64,000 nucleotides of DNA from Panicum virgatum (lineage: Eukaryota; Streptophyta; Magnoliopsida; Poales; Poaceae). The stretch is taken from positions 42,497,607-42,561,606 of the forward strand of contig NC_053150.1 in assembly GCF_016808335.1 (NCBI RefSeq), written 5' to 3'. Each line of letters starts with the position of its first letter. Positions within the stretch are counted from its first letter, which is position 1. This document shows positions 35,211-46,480 of the stretch, in pieces. The position numbers and the translations under genes are program-made. The notes below the pieces were generated by a model. The model was given only the letters and a program-made list of their open reading frames with translations. It was not told the DNA's origin and did not search any database.

Positions 35211-36616
35211 GCTTCATCGAAGCTTGGGGGGGGAGTCACACCACCAGGTAAGTCGTCTCACTCGCTCTTTTCATTCAGCAAGCCATGCCAAAAAAAACAC
35301 AAAAATAATAATAGTAGTAATAAATAAATAATCTCTTAACCAAAAACCCCAAAAAAATATTTCCATGCTTAGAATAAAGTATATGGGTGGAAATCTGTGT
35401 AAGCTCTCCCTTTGGAAATGATGAATAGTTGCTCTGTTTAAACTCTGTATGTTCCTCATTTATAGCTTTTTACTCTCCTAGTACCTGAACTAGTTGGCAC
35501 ATAGTAGTTCCACTGAAAATTTGGTTGAGTGGAGGCATGAGTTTAATTTCTGAAAGTCTAAGTTGTTGTGGGATTCGAGATAGCCCAAACCAGAATTTAA
35601 ACTGCTGCTCTAGTAGGGAACCCCTCGGAATTCTTTAAAACGGAAATTTTGGTGAAGGTTTCCCTTGGTAAAAATGACCCATCCAGAGCCTTAAATTGCA
35701 TAAACCATTTTGAGCTATCTGAAGTTACTTTGAGCTTTGTCGAATGGTGCATCCACTTCGGGAATGGTACTTGCCACCTACAGGTCTTCATCCCACAGAC
35801 ATCCACCATTTGCTAGCCCAAACATAACTGGTCTATCAGTTACTCACTCAGAGTATTGACATCCATTCTTGCCAGTTATGTATCCCCGCAACCACCATCT
35901 CATATACCACAAGTTCATCCCACAAAAGGTTCCCCATTCAAAACTCCAAAGAAATTCAAGATATTCCAGCAAAGGAGAGTGGAGTTATCTTCTTAAAAAA
36001 AGAAAGAAAAGAAGAAAAGAAAAGAGAAGTCCACTCTCCATTTCAAAGTTGCAAATCATGGAGTTCAAATAATTGGGAAGCCATTCATATCATCCATTCC
36101 ATACCCTCCAAAAACTCATGAGACCTGGATTTGGCTAAGTACCGACCCCGGCTTGGATCACTCTTCGGCTCAGCAATACAGGTAACCAAGGTATGCATAC
36201 ATCTTCCTACCCAGAACTCCACATATCAGCTTTAGAGATAGGAAGAAGATGGTCATATTTCTCGACCATATGTGAGGATCATACACTTTGAGCGACTCTA
36301 GAGTACCATTGGGAAACCTGAACCTCTTTTGAAAAATCTTGCAAAAATCCGAGTTGGGAACCTGAACAGGTAATAGGGAACATTCCGGTGAAGGTTGTTC
36401 AGTCCAACAACCGCTCAAGACCGAGGGATGAAAAACGAATACGCCCCATCTTCCAAGACCTTTGATATGTGCCAACTTTTCATAAGTACATACGGGAAGA
36501 GTAATATGCTGTGCACAAGGTACCTGCAAGGGGGTAGACATTGATGCAACTCCTTATCCACCGAGCCTCAGTCTAAGCTTTGCTCGAGGACGAGCAAAAG
36601 TTTAAGCTTGGGGGGG
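35211..36616 (+). other. D 3' non-coding region with two polypurine tracts and a hairpin
   Basis: AAGCTTGGGGGGGAG (about 35220-35234) follows ORF2 directly. A second tract, AAGCTTGGGGGG, ends at 36616 immediately before the LTR. Just upstream of the second, TTTGCTCG-AGGA-CGAGCAAA (about 36579-36598) forms a perfect 8-bp hairpin. Blocks here are shared with C and E: a GATGAATAGTTGCTCTGTT block (about 35418) and a CCCAGAACTCCACATATCAG block (about 36209). No gene is seen; the frames here are short. Confidence 0.7.
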
Positions 36617-38489
36617 TGTTGACGGCCATAAATTCACATTCTAAGCCATCAACTTCTCAGAAATAAATGAGCTTTGCACTATGTTCCATTCATATTTTAT
36701 TTAATTCTAATGAGTTTCATGAGTTTTGGATGAGTTTTGCTTTCAGGAATAAATGTACCAAAAATGGACAAGTTTGGGCAGAAAACCTAGGCCGACCGGC
36801 CTCTCCTAGGCTGGCCGGCCTGGCACCTCCAAATACATGCCCCCGGATTCGAACCAGTGGCAATGTGGCACAAATAAGAGGCCCTACACCAAGGGTTAAG
36901 CCTTGATTCAATAAGATACACCGGAAGGCCTCAAGACTCATCCAAAAGTCCACAAGACAGCCCGGGACAGCAAGAACTCCAAGAACCCACTTCCCTGGAG
37001 AAAGCACACAAGCAGAGCAAGGCCTCGGCCAAGTTTGAGGCCGAGACGGGCTAGAGGGAGGCCGGCTGGCCAGGGGTGGTAATGGGCCATGGCCCTAATG
37101 GCCTCTTCACAGCCCAATAAAGCCCTTAAAATTTTTAGTTCAAAAATACATATGTTTAGAGCCCGGCCCTTTTAGGGCCCGATCCTTAGATTTTCTAGTT
37201 CAAAATGTTGGGCCCTTTACCACCCCTAGCCTGGCCTCCCCCAAGCCGGCCGGCCTAGCAACTGCCACTCCAACCGAAAACCAACTGGCAACCGCCTCCA
37301 GGGAAGCAATCAGAGCCACTGTCCGAAGGTCGGTGCCACGCGGCGACATCCCCAGGCCGGCCGGCCTAGGGGGGTGGCCGGCCCCACTTTGCAGTGTCTC
37401 AAGCCCCGGCTTCGCGTGGAAGTTAAGCACGCCGACCTTACCTGCTTTCAACTGACGCTACGGGAAATAACTGCCAGTTACCGACCTCAAGAGGCTATAA
37501 AAGGAGGCACCATCCATCACTTCAACACACACCATTTGGAGCTCTTCTCTTCCACTTGTACTTTCTAGAGTAGGTTAGTAGCTTGGGAGTTAGAGTCGAG
37601 TCGAGCTTGCTAGGGACTCCGGAGTCGTCGGAAGTCTGGTATAGCTCTTGTATCTTTCTTTTGACTTTATTAATATAAGTTATCTTCTTTACTTTTTCGA
37701 GTTCAGCTTTACTTTCCATAGTCTTTTATTTACTCAAGTCTGAGGTTCAGCTTGAGCACGAAAGTTTTCCTTTAGTTTAGGCTAAGTTATCTCTCTTAGT
37801 GATCGGGAACTTATCTTACGGGTTTTCTCGCCCGGACTAGTGTATCTCAAGTTAGTGCTCTAGGTTGAGGGGGGTTTCTCTCTAAGGCCTCGAGAGAAAT
37901 CCTAACACCGAGTGCAGACGTGGTGTCTGACCTTAGTGTTAGCTAGAAAGTGTGTTCCACCCCACGGAACCGTTGTGGTAGTCAGTAGGTGGTGACAGCC
38001 CTATCCGTCCTTTGTAGTCCACCATGTTCGGGTGTTTTTCATAGCAGTAGTGCAGGTTGCCGTTGGACTCCCCTCTCATCCCTTTCTGAAGTCCTTCCTC
38101 TTCCAGCCGCCGAAGTAAGCTCTGCTTTCCCAAGAACCAGTTAGGTGCTTAGTTTGATCTAGAGAGGCTAGCTCGATAGTTCAGAAGTGTATCAGGTGTC
38201 TTATCTCACTCGTTGTCCTCCCAGCTCTGCCACTGTAAGGTTTATAATCTCCGTGTGTCACTCGGTCATTGCCTGGCCATTATCCTACCTACTTATCTGG
38301 CTTACCCCCGTCTAGTCAGCCGGTCGATAAAGCTAGTACGGTTATCAATCGATTTACGATACTCTTTACCATAGTGCTTCCCTGAGGATAAAATACGATA
38401 CCCTGGAATACTCCAAAGTGAAGTGCTACAGTGGTTATTCTGTGCGCTTGCAGAATATCTATTCTAATCGGGCATAAGAAACGCCAACA
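36617..38489 (+). repeat. 3' LTR of D (1873 bp)
   Basis: It starts TGTTGACGGCC right after the purine tract and ends AACGCCAACA. The U3 holds several GGCCGGCC-type palindromes (36789-36802, 36808-36821, 37244-37256, 37354-37367), then TATAAAAG at 37496-37503. The U5 end matches the shared Athila pattern (GATACCCTGGAATACTC, then GTGCGCTTGC). The frames within it are not supported as genes. Confidence 0.85.
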
Positions 38490-39315
38490 ATCTTCAAAAA
38501 GATCATCCTTGAATTTGAAAGGGAGTTCTAGAGATTGAATTTCTTCTTTCTCCGGAATTCCAGATTCGAGAGAGGATTCTAGAGCTGAATCTGAGGTTGA
38601 AGGGAGTGGAAGATCGGATTCGGCTACTAGATTATCCCTACGACTTGATGTACGCTCTTCTCAGGAGGGTTTAGACTTGGAAGCGAAGGAATTGTTTTCA
38701 GTGATACGATCTAGGATTTCCATGCCTTCATTCGAAGTGTTGTGGGAAAAAGATCCTCCAGCGGCTGCATCAAGACAGTGGGCAGATTCTGTGTCGAGTT
38801 CCGAGTAAAAGTGTTGGAGTAACACATGATTGGGTATCGACAGGATGGGACCGGAATTCACTAAGAGCGTAAATCTGGTCCAAGCTACGCCTATTGTTTC
38901 CTCCTCATTCTGCTAAAAGCAGAGGATATCCTTTCGTAGAGCGACGATACGGGACTCGGGGAAAAATCTAAGGCAGAACTTGCCTCTGAGTTTACTCCAG
39001 CTCCCATTCACACTCTGCATGCTCTTTGTGTACCATTGTCTCGCCTCCTCTGTAAGAGAAAAGGGGAACAACTTCCACCTAAAGGTATCATGTGTCATGC
39101 CCGCGAAGGCGTAGCATGAACACATTTGCTCAAACTCTTGCAGATGATGGTACGCGTTCTTGCCATCTAACCCAGAGAAGGAAAATTCCCGAACCATAGC
39201 GATAAGATCGGGACAGAGTTCATAGCCGGATTAAAGAATTGGGTATTCAGATGGTGGTGGCTCAAGGAACTCGCCCGTAGGAGCAGAAAGGTCTTGAATA
39301 AAAGGTTACTCCATG
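38490..39315 (-). pseudogene. gag: M gag, 5' part
   Basis: Read on the minus strand. The likely original start is ATG 39313-39315, followed almost at once by a stop. The core frame 38913-39197 contains the Retrotrans_gag motifs (HHLQEFEQMC, RWKLFPFSL, a RFFPESR segment). After a stop near 38913 the next part, 38661-38861, has SIPNHVLLQHFY and a DAAAGGSF segment. It is the same gag family as E. It is cut at 38490 by the D LTR. Confidence 0.82.
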
Positions 39316-39488
39316 ATAGCGGGGGTAAGGGTAGCAGGAAGAAAATTAAAGATGATACGGGATAAATCCCATAGGGTAGAGAAGCTTTTAAAGGATAGCT
39401 CCTCTATGGGTAGCAGGGGTCAAGGTATAATAAAAGAAAAGCAAAGGATACGAGGACGACTAGGTTCGAAGAAAGATACAACAACCGT

Positions 39489-39506
39489 TCCCAAGCAACG
39501 GCGCCA
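39489..39506 (-). other. Primer binding site of M (tRNA-Asp)
   Basis: On the minus strand TGGCGCCGTTGCTTGGGA matches the tRNA-Asp complement with two differences. It lies seven bases from the LTR and fixes the orientation of M. Confidence 0.88.
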
Positions 39507-39513
39507 GAGAGCT

Positions 39514-40764
39514 TGTTGGGTATTTTAGCGTCACGAATAAATCCGCAAGCACATGGATACCGTTGTAGCTTCACCTCAGAGTATTCCAAAGGTTATCGAA
39601 TCCACAGGGAACGTGTGTGCACTCTCTTCTATTCTAATCGGTCCAAGGACATACCAAGATAGGTAGAAGGGTAGAGAGGGTTCCTAAGATAGTGCTACTG
39701 CTGAGTTAAAGGTCGATCTCTCGGGCACAATACTCGCTTTGGGTAACGGCTTACAACTGGTCTGCCAGTCGACTCCGGCCAACAGCTCTACGCTATATCC
39801 GAACATGGAGGATTACGAAGGACCAATAGGGCTGTCACCACCTAAGGCCTACCTCTACTAAACCGTGGGATATAAGGCAAACGAAGGATAACCCTTAGCC
39901 TAGACACCACGCATACGCTACTGATTACTACTATAGTCTAACTACGTATGATATCCCGTAGCAAACTACAGCACTCTGTATGAATACAGAGCAATGAACC
40001 CGCAAGTAAGAGAACTGATCTCACTCAACTACAAGCACTACTAGCTGTGGTAGAATGCCGACACCCCGTCACTTCTCCCGAACTACTCCCTCACTCTCGT
40101 AGAGGTACAAAAATGGAAAAGAGCGCCGAAGACCGGCGCCCCTCCTAAGTACCTCTACCCTCTCCCTACTCTTAGACAACTCTAAACCAAAGAGAAAGCT
40201 TGAAGTGGATGTGAACTCCAACTTGGTGGTGTGTCTTGAAATGAAGCCCCTCCCCTCATATATATAGGAGGGAGCCACGGGCAGTAGGGTCGGTTTCGGC
40301 AGCTAATCCTCCAAGAACCGACATAGGGGACCTGTGAGGAGGCGACATGTGGCTTGGATGAGGCAGTGGGGCCCATGGGCCAGGTCGGCTGACCTGTAGG
40401 TCGGTCGGCCTGCCCGAGGCTCCAACCGCCCCCAGCTTCGTCCAGCAGGCTGTCCTGGGCCTCCTTGTCCTAACCCCATGGGTCTTGACCTGTCCTAAGC
40501 TAGTTTGCTTGGGTGCATGGGCTTGTTTTGATCCATTGAGCCTGACTCGTGTTCTCTGATTGGTTGCTCATTTTGCCTTCGTCTGTGGAGTGTGTTTCCC
40601 TGCTCATGAAGTGTGTTTTCACCCTTATTTCACCTACATACAACTATTTACCAACACTCGTGGAAATGGTCAGTAATAAACCCCTACCACTATGTTGATG
40701 CTCACATTTTATGCATTTATGCAGGAGTTGACGGCCTAGATTTGATACTTAAGAGCCGTCAACA
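39514..40764 (-). repeat. Right (5') LTR of M (1251 bp)
   Basis: On the minus strand it starts TGTTGACGGCTC and ends TACCCAACA. A minus-strand TATA (CCTATATATATG) is at 40257-40268. Plus-strand positions 39514-40100 align closely with 26545-27230. Confidence 0.87.
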
Positions 40765-40769
40765 GAGAT

Positions 40770-42022
40770 CTCTCAAAAGCTCATCATGTGCAATTTCATC
40801 GGACGATTCAGATTTCCCCTACTTCCTCTTCAACGATGGTTTGAGCAACACACCCCTCTTTATATTTCTTGAGTTTCCCATGGTAATCACAAAAATTAGA
40901 TACAACTTGCTTCATGATAATCTTGACCTTTCTCATGGTTGACTTGCATACTAGTTGTTCCTTGCCAATATTACTGCTACTTGTGAACATCTAATAATAG
41001 GGTCCCATGTTTTCTAAGTAGTTGGCGAGTGCGATATGGTATGATGATACAAAGCCTTGTTCTCTTTTGCGAAAGTACTTGGGAATTTTATTTTCTATAT
41101 ATAAAAAAAACTAAAAAAATCAATAGCTTTACTCGTCAATGATATGTCAATTTCCTACCAGAGCCATATATAGGATAGTTTACAGCTTTCTACATATGCT
41201 GCTTGTTATCTCTTTGAGCTTTGTCAAATTTTCTGACCCTTAATGAGATACTTGTTATAGTCCGATGATCAAGTACATGTACACGTATTCACCATCCACT
41301 CTATGTATCCGAAAGCTACTCTCTCCAAAATCTCAATAAATATGGGCTATACACAAATAGAATAAAAGATGTACACCAAAAAGGTGTGCCATGAGAGAAA
41401 AGATCTATGACCCAAAGAAGGCATGGCAGAAAGATGCATGGACCCAATGAAGGCATGCCACATGCGCAACAATGAATATAAAAAAAGTGTGAGGAAAAAT
41501 ATAGCCTATATCAAAAGAGAAAGAAGAAGAAGAGTTAGTCTAGGAGAAAAGAGTTCTCCCACACACATATGCACTACTTGATCAAAAGGGTATTACTTTT
41601 GTTTATCTTTGGATCCGATCTTTGACTTAGCAACATATGAGAAACAAGTATGCCTTAGATTTTATCTGTACCTACAGCTCCACATACAAGCCTTTTAGAG
41701 GTAGGAAGGCAAAAACCTTTGGTGAGGAACCATACACATTGAGTGATCTAAGAGAATCATTTGAGGAGCAAGTCTATGTTTTATTTTCAAAGATTTCTTA
41801 AAAAAATCCCAAGTGTTTGAGCAGGAGGAGTAAGGAAGATTTGACACTAACCGTTCCACTCCTCAACTTCCCAAGATGACAAGGTAGACACTTCAAAAGT
41901 TCATAAGTAAAAGGTGAGGTTTGGAGTAACTTGTATGCAGGTATAACACCATTTGAGGAATTGGTCCGCTTTAGTCCTTCACCTTCACTCGGGACGAGCA
42001 AAGGAATAAGTGTGAGGGCATT
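40770..42022 (+). other. E 3' non-coding region
   Basis: The continuation of E after M. Blocks at about 41160-41560 match C at about 62130-62540 (for example CTACATATGCTGCTTGTTAT), and 41640-41700 matches the block before the C and D LTRs. CTCG-GGA-CGAG (about 41988-41998) and a purine-rich stretch precede the LTR. The first 200 bp are not shared with C; a 60-codon minus frame (40808-40990) there has no recognised domain. Confidence 0.6.
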
Positions 42023-42493
42023 TGTTGATGGTCCTTAACTACCATATTTAACCGTCAACATTTACCGGAAACATCTTTTAGAGGCCTTAGATTACCATTG
42101 TTTGCCTTGTGTTCAACACAGTAGAGGGGTAGGCCGCAGGAAGGTGACAATCTGTGGTCCGGGACATCTTTTAGACGTAGTGTTGCGTATACCCCCCTGT
42201 TCGAGCAACAAGAGTAGAGTTCAAATTGCCTGATAATCCTAAGTATTTGGGTTGAGCCAGTCTCACATGTAAACAATTACACACACAAAGGTGAACTTAT
42301 CTTAGATCTTATCTTTAGATTGAAACACACCCCTATACAAATCTCTTCCCTTGATCAAGGTATTCTAGTTAGAAGACATTTATACCTCTGTTCCCTGTGG
42401 AAAATACGATACCCTGAATACTCACGGGTGAAGTGCTACAGCGGTATTTCCGTGCACTTGCGAATTATTCTGTAAGAGTTAGAAACACCAACA
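42023..42493 (+). repeat. 3' LTR of E (471 bp), middle replaced
   Basis: The first 50 bp (TGTTGATGGTCC to ACCGGAAACA) and the last 210 bp match the 5' LTR. Between them about 600 bp of U3 and R, including the TATA box, is replaced by about 210 bp of unrelated sequence (42072-42282). A word ACATCTTTTAGA occurs twice in that filler (42071 and 42166). Confidence 0.82.
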
Positions 42494-42857
42494 ATTGTCC
42501 TTGGACCACAAGGAAATATTGGAAATGTGGGATTTGAGCTCAAGACCAGCCTCATCAACATGGTGCAAGCAAGTCCTTTTTGTGGACTGCCTCAACATGA
42601 GAGTGCTAATGAACATTTACACCGCTTCCTCAACCTCTGTTCAACAATAGTCATCAAGGACGTACCTCAAGATACAATTCGTCTCCGTCTGTTTCCTTTC
42701 TCTCTATTGGGGAAGGCAGAACAATGGTTCTACAAGGTAGGAGAAGCTGTCGACACATGGCCGAAATGCACCTCTGCATTCCTCGTCAAATTTTTCCCTC
42801 TAGGTAAGACTAATGCCTTGAGAGGTAAAATTTCTAGTTTTCAGCAAACAAGATTAG
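42494..42857 (+). pseudogene. gag: A2 gag, second segment
   Basis: It resumes A2 gag after E with ATTGT. The frame 42527-42862 carries the Retrotrans_gag core (TSLINMVQASPF, RLRLFPFSLLGKAEQWFY, VKFFPLGKTNALRGK). It is broken by the LINE at 42858 within AAGATTAG. Confidence 0.88.
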
Positions 42858-45440
42858 TCTGAACAGGCCTTTAGGAGTGCTGTCAAGGAGCATCTGTGGC
42901 AGCTCCTTGAGGCTAAAAGGAAATATTGGAAACAACGTGCAATCATTAGGTGGGCAAAATTCGGTGATGAAAATTCAGCATTCTTTCACCTGATGGCAAC
43001 AATTGCTCACAGGAGGAATTATATTTCTCAATTACAGCTGGCTGATGGCACCATAGTTACTGATCATAACCTTAAAGCTGGGCTGTTGTGGAGTGCTTTC
43101 AAAGAAAGACTTGGGGTTACTGAGCACACACACATGGCATTTGATCTGTCAGACCTTATTCAGTCTGTTGATTTGCCAGGTCTTGATGTGAATTTCACTA
43201 AAGAAGAAATAGACCTTGCTGTTAGGGATATGCCCTCTAATCATGCCCCGTGCCCTGATGGATTTAATGGCCTGTTCATGAAGAAATGTTGGCCCATCAT
43301 ATCAGAGGATTTCTATAGGCTGTGCTCTCAGTTTTGTGATGGTTCTGTGGATTTGGAATGCATCAACAACTCCTTCATCACTCTGGTTCCAAAGAAGGAA
43401 AATCCAATGACTGTGAATGATTTTAGACCAATCTCTTTGCTAAACTATTCTTTGAAGCTCCTCACAAAACTGCTAGCCAATTGCCTCCAGTCAGTCATTC
43501 CTCAAATTGTGCACGAAAATCAATATGGTTTTATAAAGGGGCGTACCATTCAAGATTGTATTGCCTAGGCTTTTCAGTTTTTGTATATCTGTCATACATC
43601 AAGAAGGGAGATTGTTCTACTAAAGCTTGATTTTGAAAAAGCATTTGATAAGGTGGAGCATCCTGTGATTTTGGACATGCTTCACCATAAAGGTTTTTCG
43701 GATAAATGGGTTTCTTGGATTAAGGCTGTCTTGACCACTAGCTCATCTGCAGTTATGCTTAATGGTGTTCCTGGTGCCTCATTTAAGTGTAAAAGGGGAG
43801 TTAGACAAGGGGATCCTCTCTCCCCTCTCTTGTTTGTACTTGCCGCAGATTTACTCCAGACCATAGTCAATGATGATTGTACCAGGGGCCTTCTCCTGCA
43901 TCCACTAGGTTCTGAATTTGGTGGTGATTATCCTATTGTTCAGTATGCGGATGACACTCTTATTATCATGCCGGCAGAGGCTGATCAATTGCTGCATCTC
44001 CAAAATTTGCTGGAAACTTTTGCTACTTCCACAGGCTTGAAGGTTAATTTTAGTAAATCTTCACTTCTACTCATTAATGTTGATGATGAAAAGGCAACAC
44101 TTTTGGCAGAGACCATAGGTTGTAAGGTTGGCTCCATGCCTTTTACTTATCTCGGATTGCCAGTTGGAACCACTAGACCCTCAGTACAGGAGTACATGCC
44201 AATGTTAAATAGAATTGAAAAAAGGATTATGGGAACTAGCTCTTTACTGACTTATGCTGGAAGATTGATTATGGTCAATTCTGTACTCAGTGCTCTGCCA
44301 ACGTTCTACATGTGTTCTTTTAAGGTGCCTATTTCGATAATTGAGCAGATTGACAAATATAGAATGCATTTCTTATGGGACAATGGTGATGACAATCGTA
44401 AAGGGGGTTGTCTGGTGGCATGGAAGAAGGCATGCTTGCCTAAGGATCAGGGTGGACTTGGTATAATTGACTTGAGAACCCAAAATTCAGCTTTACTCCT
44501 GAAATATCTTCACAAGTTCTACAACAAGTTAGATTTGCCTTGGGTATCTCTCACTTGGAGATGTATGTATAGAAGATCTACTGTGCCACATGTCAGGTCT
44601 ATGGTTGGTTCATTTTGGTGGAGAGATATAATGTCCCTTTCAGACTCTTTCAGAAGTCTAGCAGTGTGTGCTGTTAACATGGGTGATACAGTCTTGTTTT
44701 GGAAGGATAAGTGGAATCTTGGTGTATTGCAGTTGCAGTTCCCTCAACTTTTCTCCTTTGTGTGAAAAGAGAACATATCTGTAGGCAGGTTTTTAACTCA
44801 AACGGCTGAACAGAATTTTCAGGTTCCTCTATCCATAGAAGCATCTGAACAACTGCAAGAGTTGGCTGATCTGATTTAGAATTTAGAGGTCTCTGACTCT
44901 GGGTATGACCAATGGACATATGTTTGGAATGCCCCAACTTTTTCAGTCAAAAAAGCATATGTGAGTCTCAAAGGATCTTTGCATGTTTCACCTGTTTTTA
45001 AGTGGTTGTGGGCTTCATGTGTGGCTGGGAAACATAAATTCTTTTTTTGGTTATTCCTCAAGGACAGACTTAATACACGTAATATTTTGAGGAGGAAGAA
45101 TAGAATATTGGATGACTACAATTGTGTACTTTGTCAGCAAGGATTGGAAGAAACTCTGGAGCACCTCTTCATTTCATGTCCGTTTAGTATTCAGTGTTGG
45201 CAAGCTCTGGGCATTTCTTGGGATCCCTCTTTAGCTCTTACAGAAATGATTATGCAAGCAAGGAATCAGTTTGGCTTGTCTATTTTTAGGGAAGTAGCGA
45301 TTGTGGCTGCATGGTGCATTTGGACGCATAGGAACTCTATAATCTTTGATGGTGCCTCTCTGTCTTTTGATAGATGGAGACAAGCTTTCAAGTCTGAGTT
45401 TGGTTTGATTTTGCATCGAGCTAAACCAGCCTTAAAGTAG
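42858..45440 (+). pseudogene. L1a ORF2: non-LTR reverse transcriptase and zinc-binding C-terminus
   Basis: One continuous reading frame of 861 codons holds only three stops, at 43566-43568, 44763-44765 and 44877-44879. RT motifs in order: VPKKENP...FRPISLLN (about 43386-43443), LDFEKAFDKVEHPV (about 43626), RGVRQGDPLSPLLFVLAADLL (about 43794-43856), YADDTLIIM (about 43942-43968, catalytic) and LGLPVGTT. The C-terminal zf-RVT region has a FFFWLFLKDRLNT motif and C-x2-C / H-x4-C (CVLCQQG to LEHLFISC, near 45120-45180). L1b has a sense codon at each position where L1a has a stop. Confidence 0.92.
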
Positions 45441-45588
45441 GAGTTGGATTCTTGGTTTTGTAACATACTTTAATCTTTATATGCTTACTTAGGATCTTCT
45501 TTGGGCCTAGGGCCTTGTAACTTGTATATAACCTTTACAAAATTTATAAAATTTCAGTGGGGGATTCCCCTGCTGCTTCGGTCAAAAA
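42858..45588 (+). mobile_element. L1a: 5'-truncated plant L1 LINE
   Basis: Inserted in A2 gag with an AAGATTAG duplication (42850-42857 and 45589-45596) and a short A-run at the 3' end (45584-45590). Only the ORF2 part downstream of the endonuclease is present, so it is truncated, as is common with target-primed reverse transcription. The 3' end has a short stem (GGGGATTCCCC, 45560-45570) 10 bp before the tail sequence CTTCGGTCAAAAAA. L1b shares this 3' end. Confidence 0.92.
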
Positions 45589-46475
45589 AAGATTAGAGAC
45601 AATTCCTAAAGCTTGGGAGAGGCTCCAAGAATATATCGCGGCCTGTCCTCATAATGGAATGGACAACTGGCTTGTCCTACAATGCTTCTACAATGGACTC
45701 CTGACATCTTCAAGGGGTCATCTCGATGCTGCTGTTGGAGGAGCCTTCCTTGACCTCACAATCACAACCGCTAATCAATTGATCGAGAAGATGGTTTCCA
45801 ATCAAGGATGGAGTGATGAACGCACTCAAACTCAAGGTCAAAGCAAGGGTATGCACACCGTCAAGGAGACGGATATGTCAGCTGCTAAGCTGGATGCGCT
45901 CATGAAGCGTATTGATGATCAAGAGAAGGCAAGAATTCTCCAAGCCGTCCACGCTATTGGCTCACACTTTGCATGTGAAGTTTGTGGCAACAATGGGCAT
46001 TTGGGGAATGATTGCCCAGAAACTCACGAAAATGTGGCTTTCATGAACAACAACAACTTTGGCGGGTATCGTCCTCAGCAACCCAATTGAAATCAATCAT
46101 GGCCCCAATATCAGGGAGGTAACAATTTCAATTCTAATTTCAATCAACCTCCTCCTAGAGATCTTGTCCTTAATCAAGGTAAGGCCATTGATGCTTTTTC
46201 TAAGAAATTGGTTTCTAATGATAAAACTTTGGAAAGCATCAACCTTAAATTAGAAGGTTTTTCTTCTTCCATGAAAAATCAACAGAGCTTTAATAAAATG
46301 ATAGAACTCAATTAGCTCAACTTGTTGTTGCTGTTCCTGCATATGAATCTGGAAAAATACCAAGCCAGCCTGAAAATGTTAGTGCAATTACTGTTAGATG
46401 GCGAAACCCGTCGCATATGCCATCAACTAACCATGCAGGAAAGCCAAGGCACCGGAGAAGAAATTCATGGGAAGA
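45589..46475 (+). pseudogene. gag: A2 gag, third segment with CCHC knuckle
   Basis: The frame resumes after the LINE and runs to a stop at 46087-46089. It includes CEVCGNNGHLGNDC (zinc knuckle, near 45978-46019). Beyond the stop the same family sequence continues (RDLVLNQGKAIDA near 46152, then a frameshifted part near 46310) up to about 46475, where the G LTR remnant begins. The protease and the rest of A2 are not found. Confidence 0.85.
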
Positions 46476-46480
46476 TACTG

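Larger units (their letters stand above)
27231..38489 (+). mobile_element. D: pol-less Athila-type element, 5' end lost
   Basis: D begins abruptly within gag at the M LTR break. It contains gag with a zinc knuckle, protease, an internal promoter, a second ORF, a 1.4-kb 3' region, and a 3' LTR (36617-38489). There is no RT, RNase H or integrase: the gag-protease frame ends at 32711-32713, and the promoter of ORF2 starts about 170 bp later. The same plan occurs in C. S3 (28868-32626) is inserted in the protease frame. Confidence 0.82.
26545..40764 (-). mobile_element. M: minus-strand Athila-type element inside E, largely replaced by D
   Basis: The left (3') LTR fragment is 26545-27230 and the right (5') LTR 39514-40764; they align closely over 26545-27230. 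The flanks are GATAT (26540-26544) and GAGAT (40765-40769), one mismatch, consistent with a 5-bp duplication. Of the interior only the primer site and part of gag remain (38490-39513). The rest of the left LTR and pol are missing, and D occupies the gap, so insertion was followed by deletion. Confidence 0.8.
20957..42493 (+). mobile_element. E: Athila-type gypsy element with pol, interrupted by M
   Basis: The 5' LTR is 20957-21828 and the 3' LTR 42023-42493, inserted in A2 gag with duplication GTTGT/ATTGT. The interior holds gag, a protease-like domain, RT, RNase H and integrase (22013 to about 26330), then a purine tract and a 1.27-kb 3' non-coding region split by M (26545-40764). No second ORF is present between integrase and the internal purine tract, unlike C and D. 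All frames carry stops or frameshifts, so the copy is dead. Confidence 0.85.

Noticed and set aside
42055..42276. 73-codon minus frame as a gene
   Set aside because: It lies in filler inside an LTR, has no recognised domain and no start or regulatory context.
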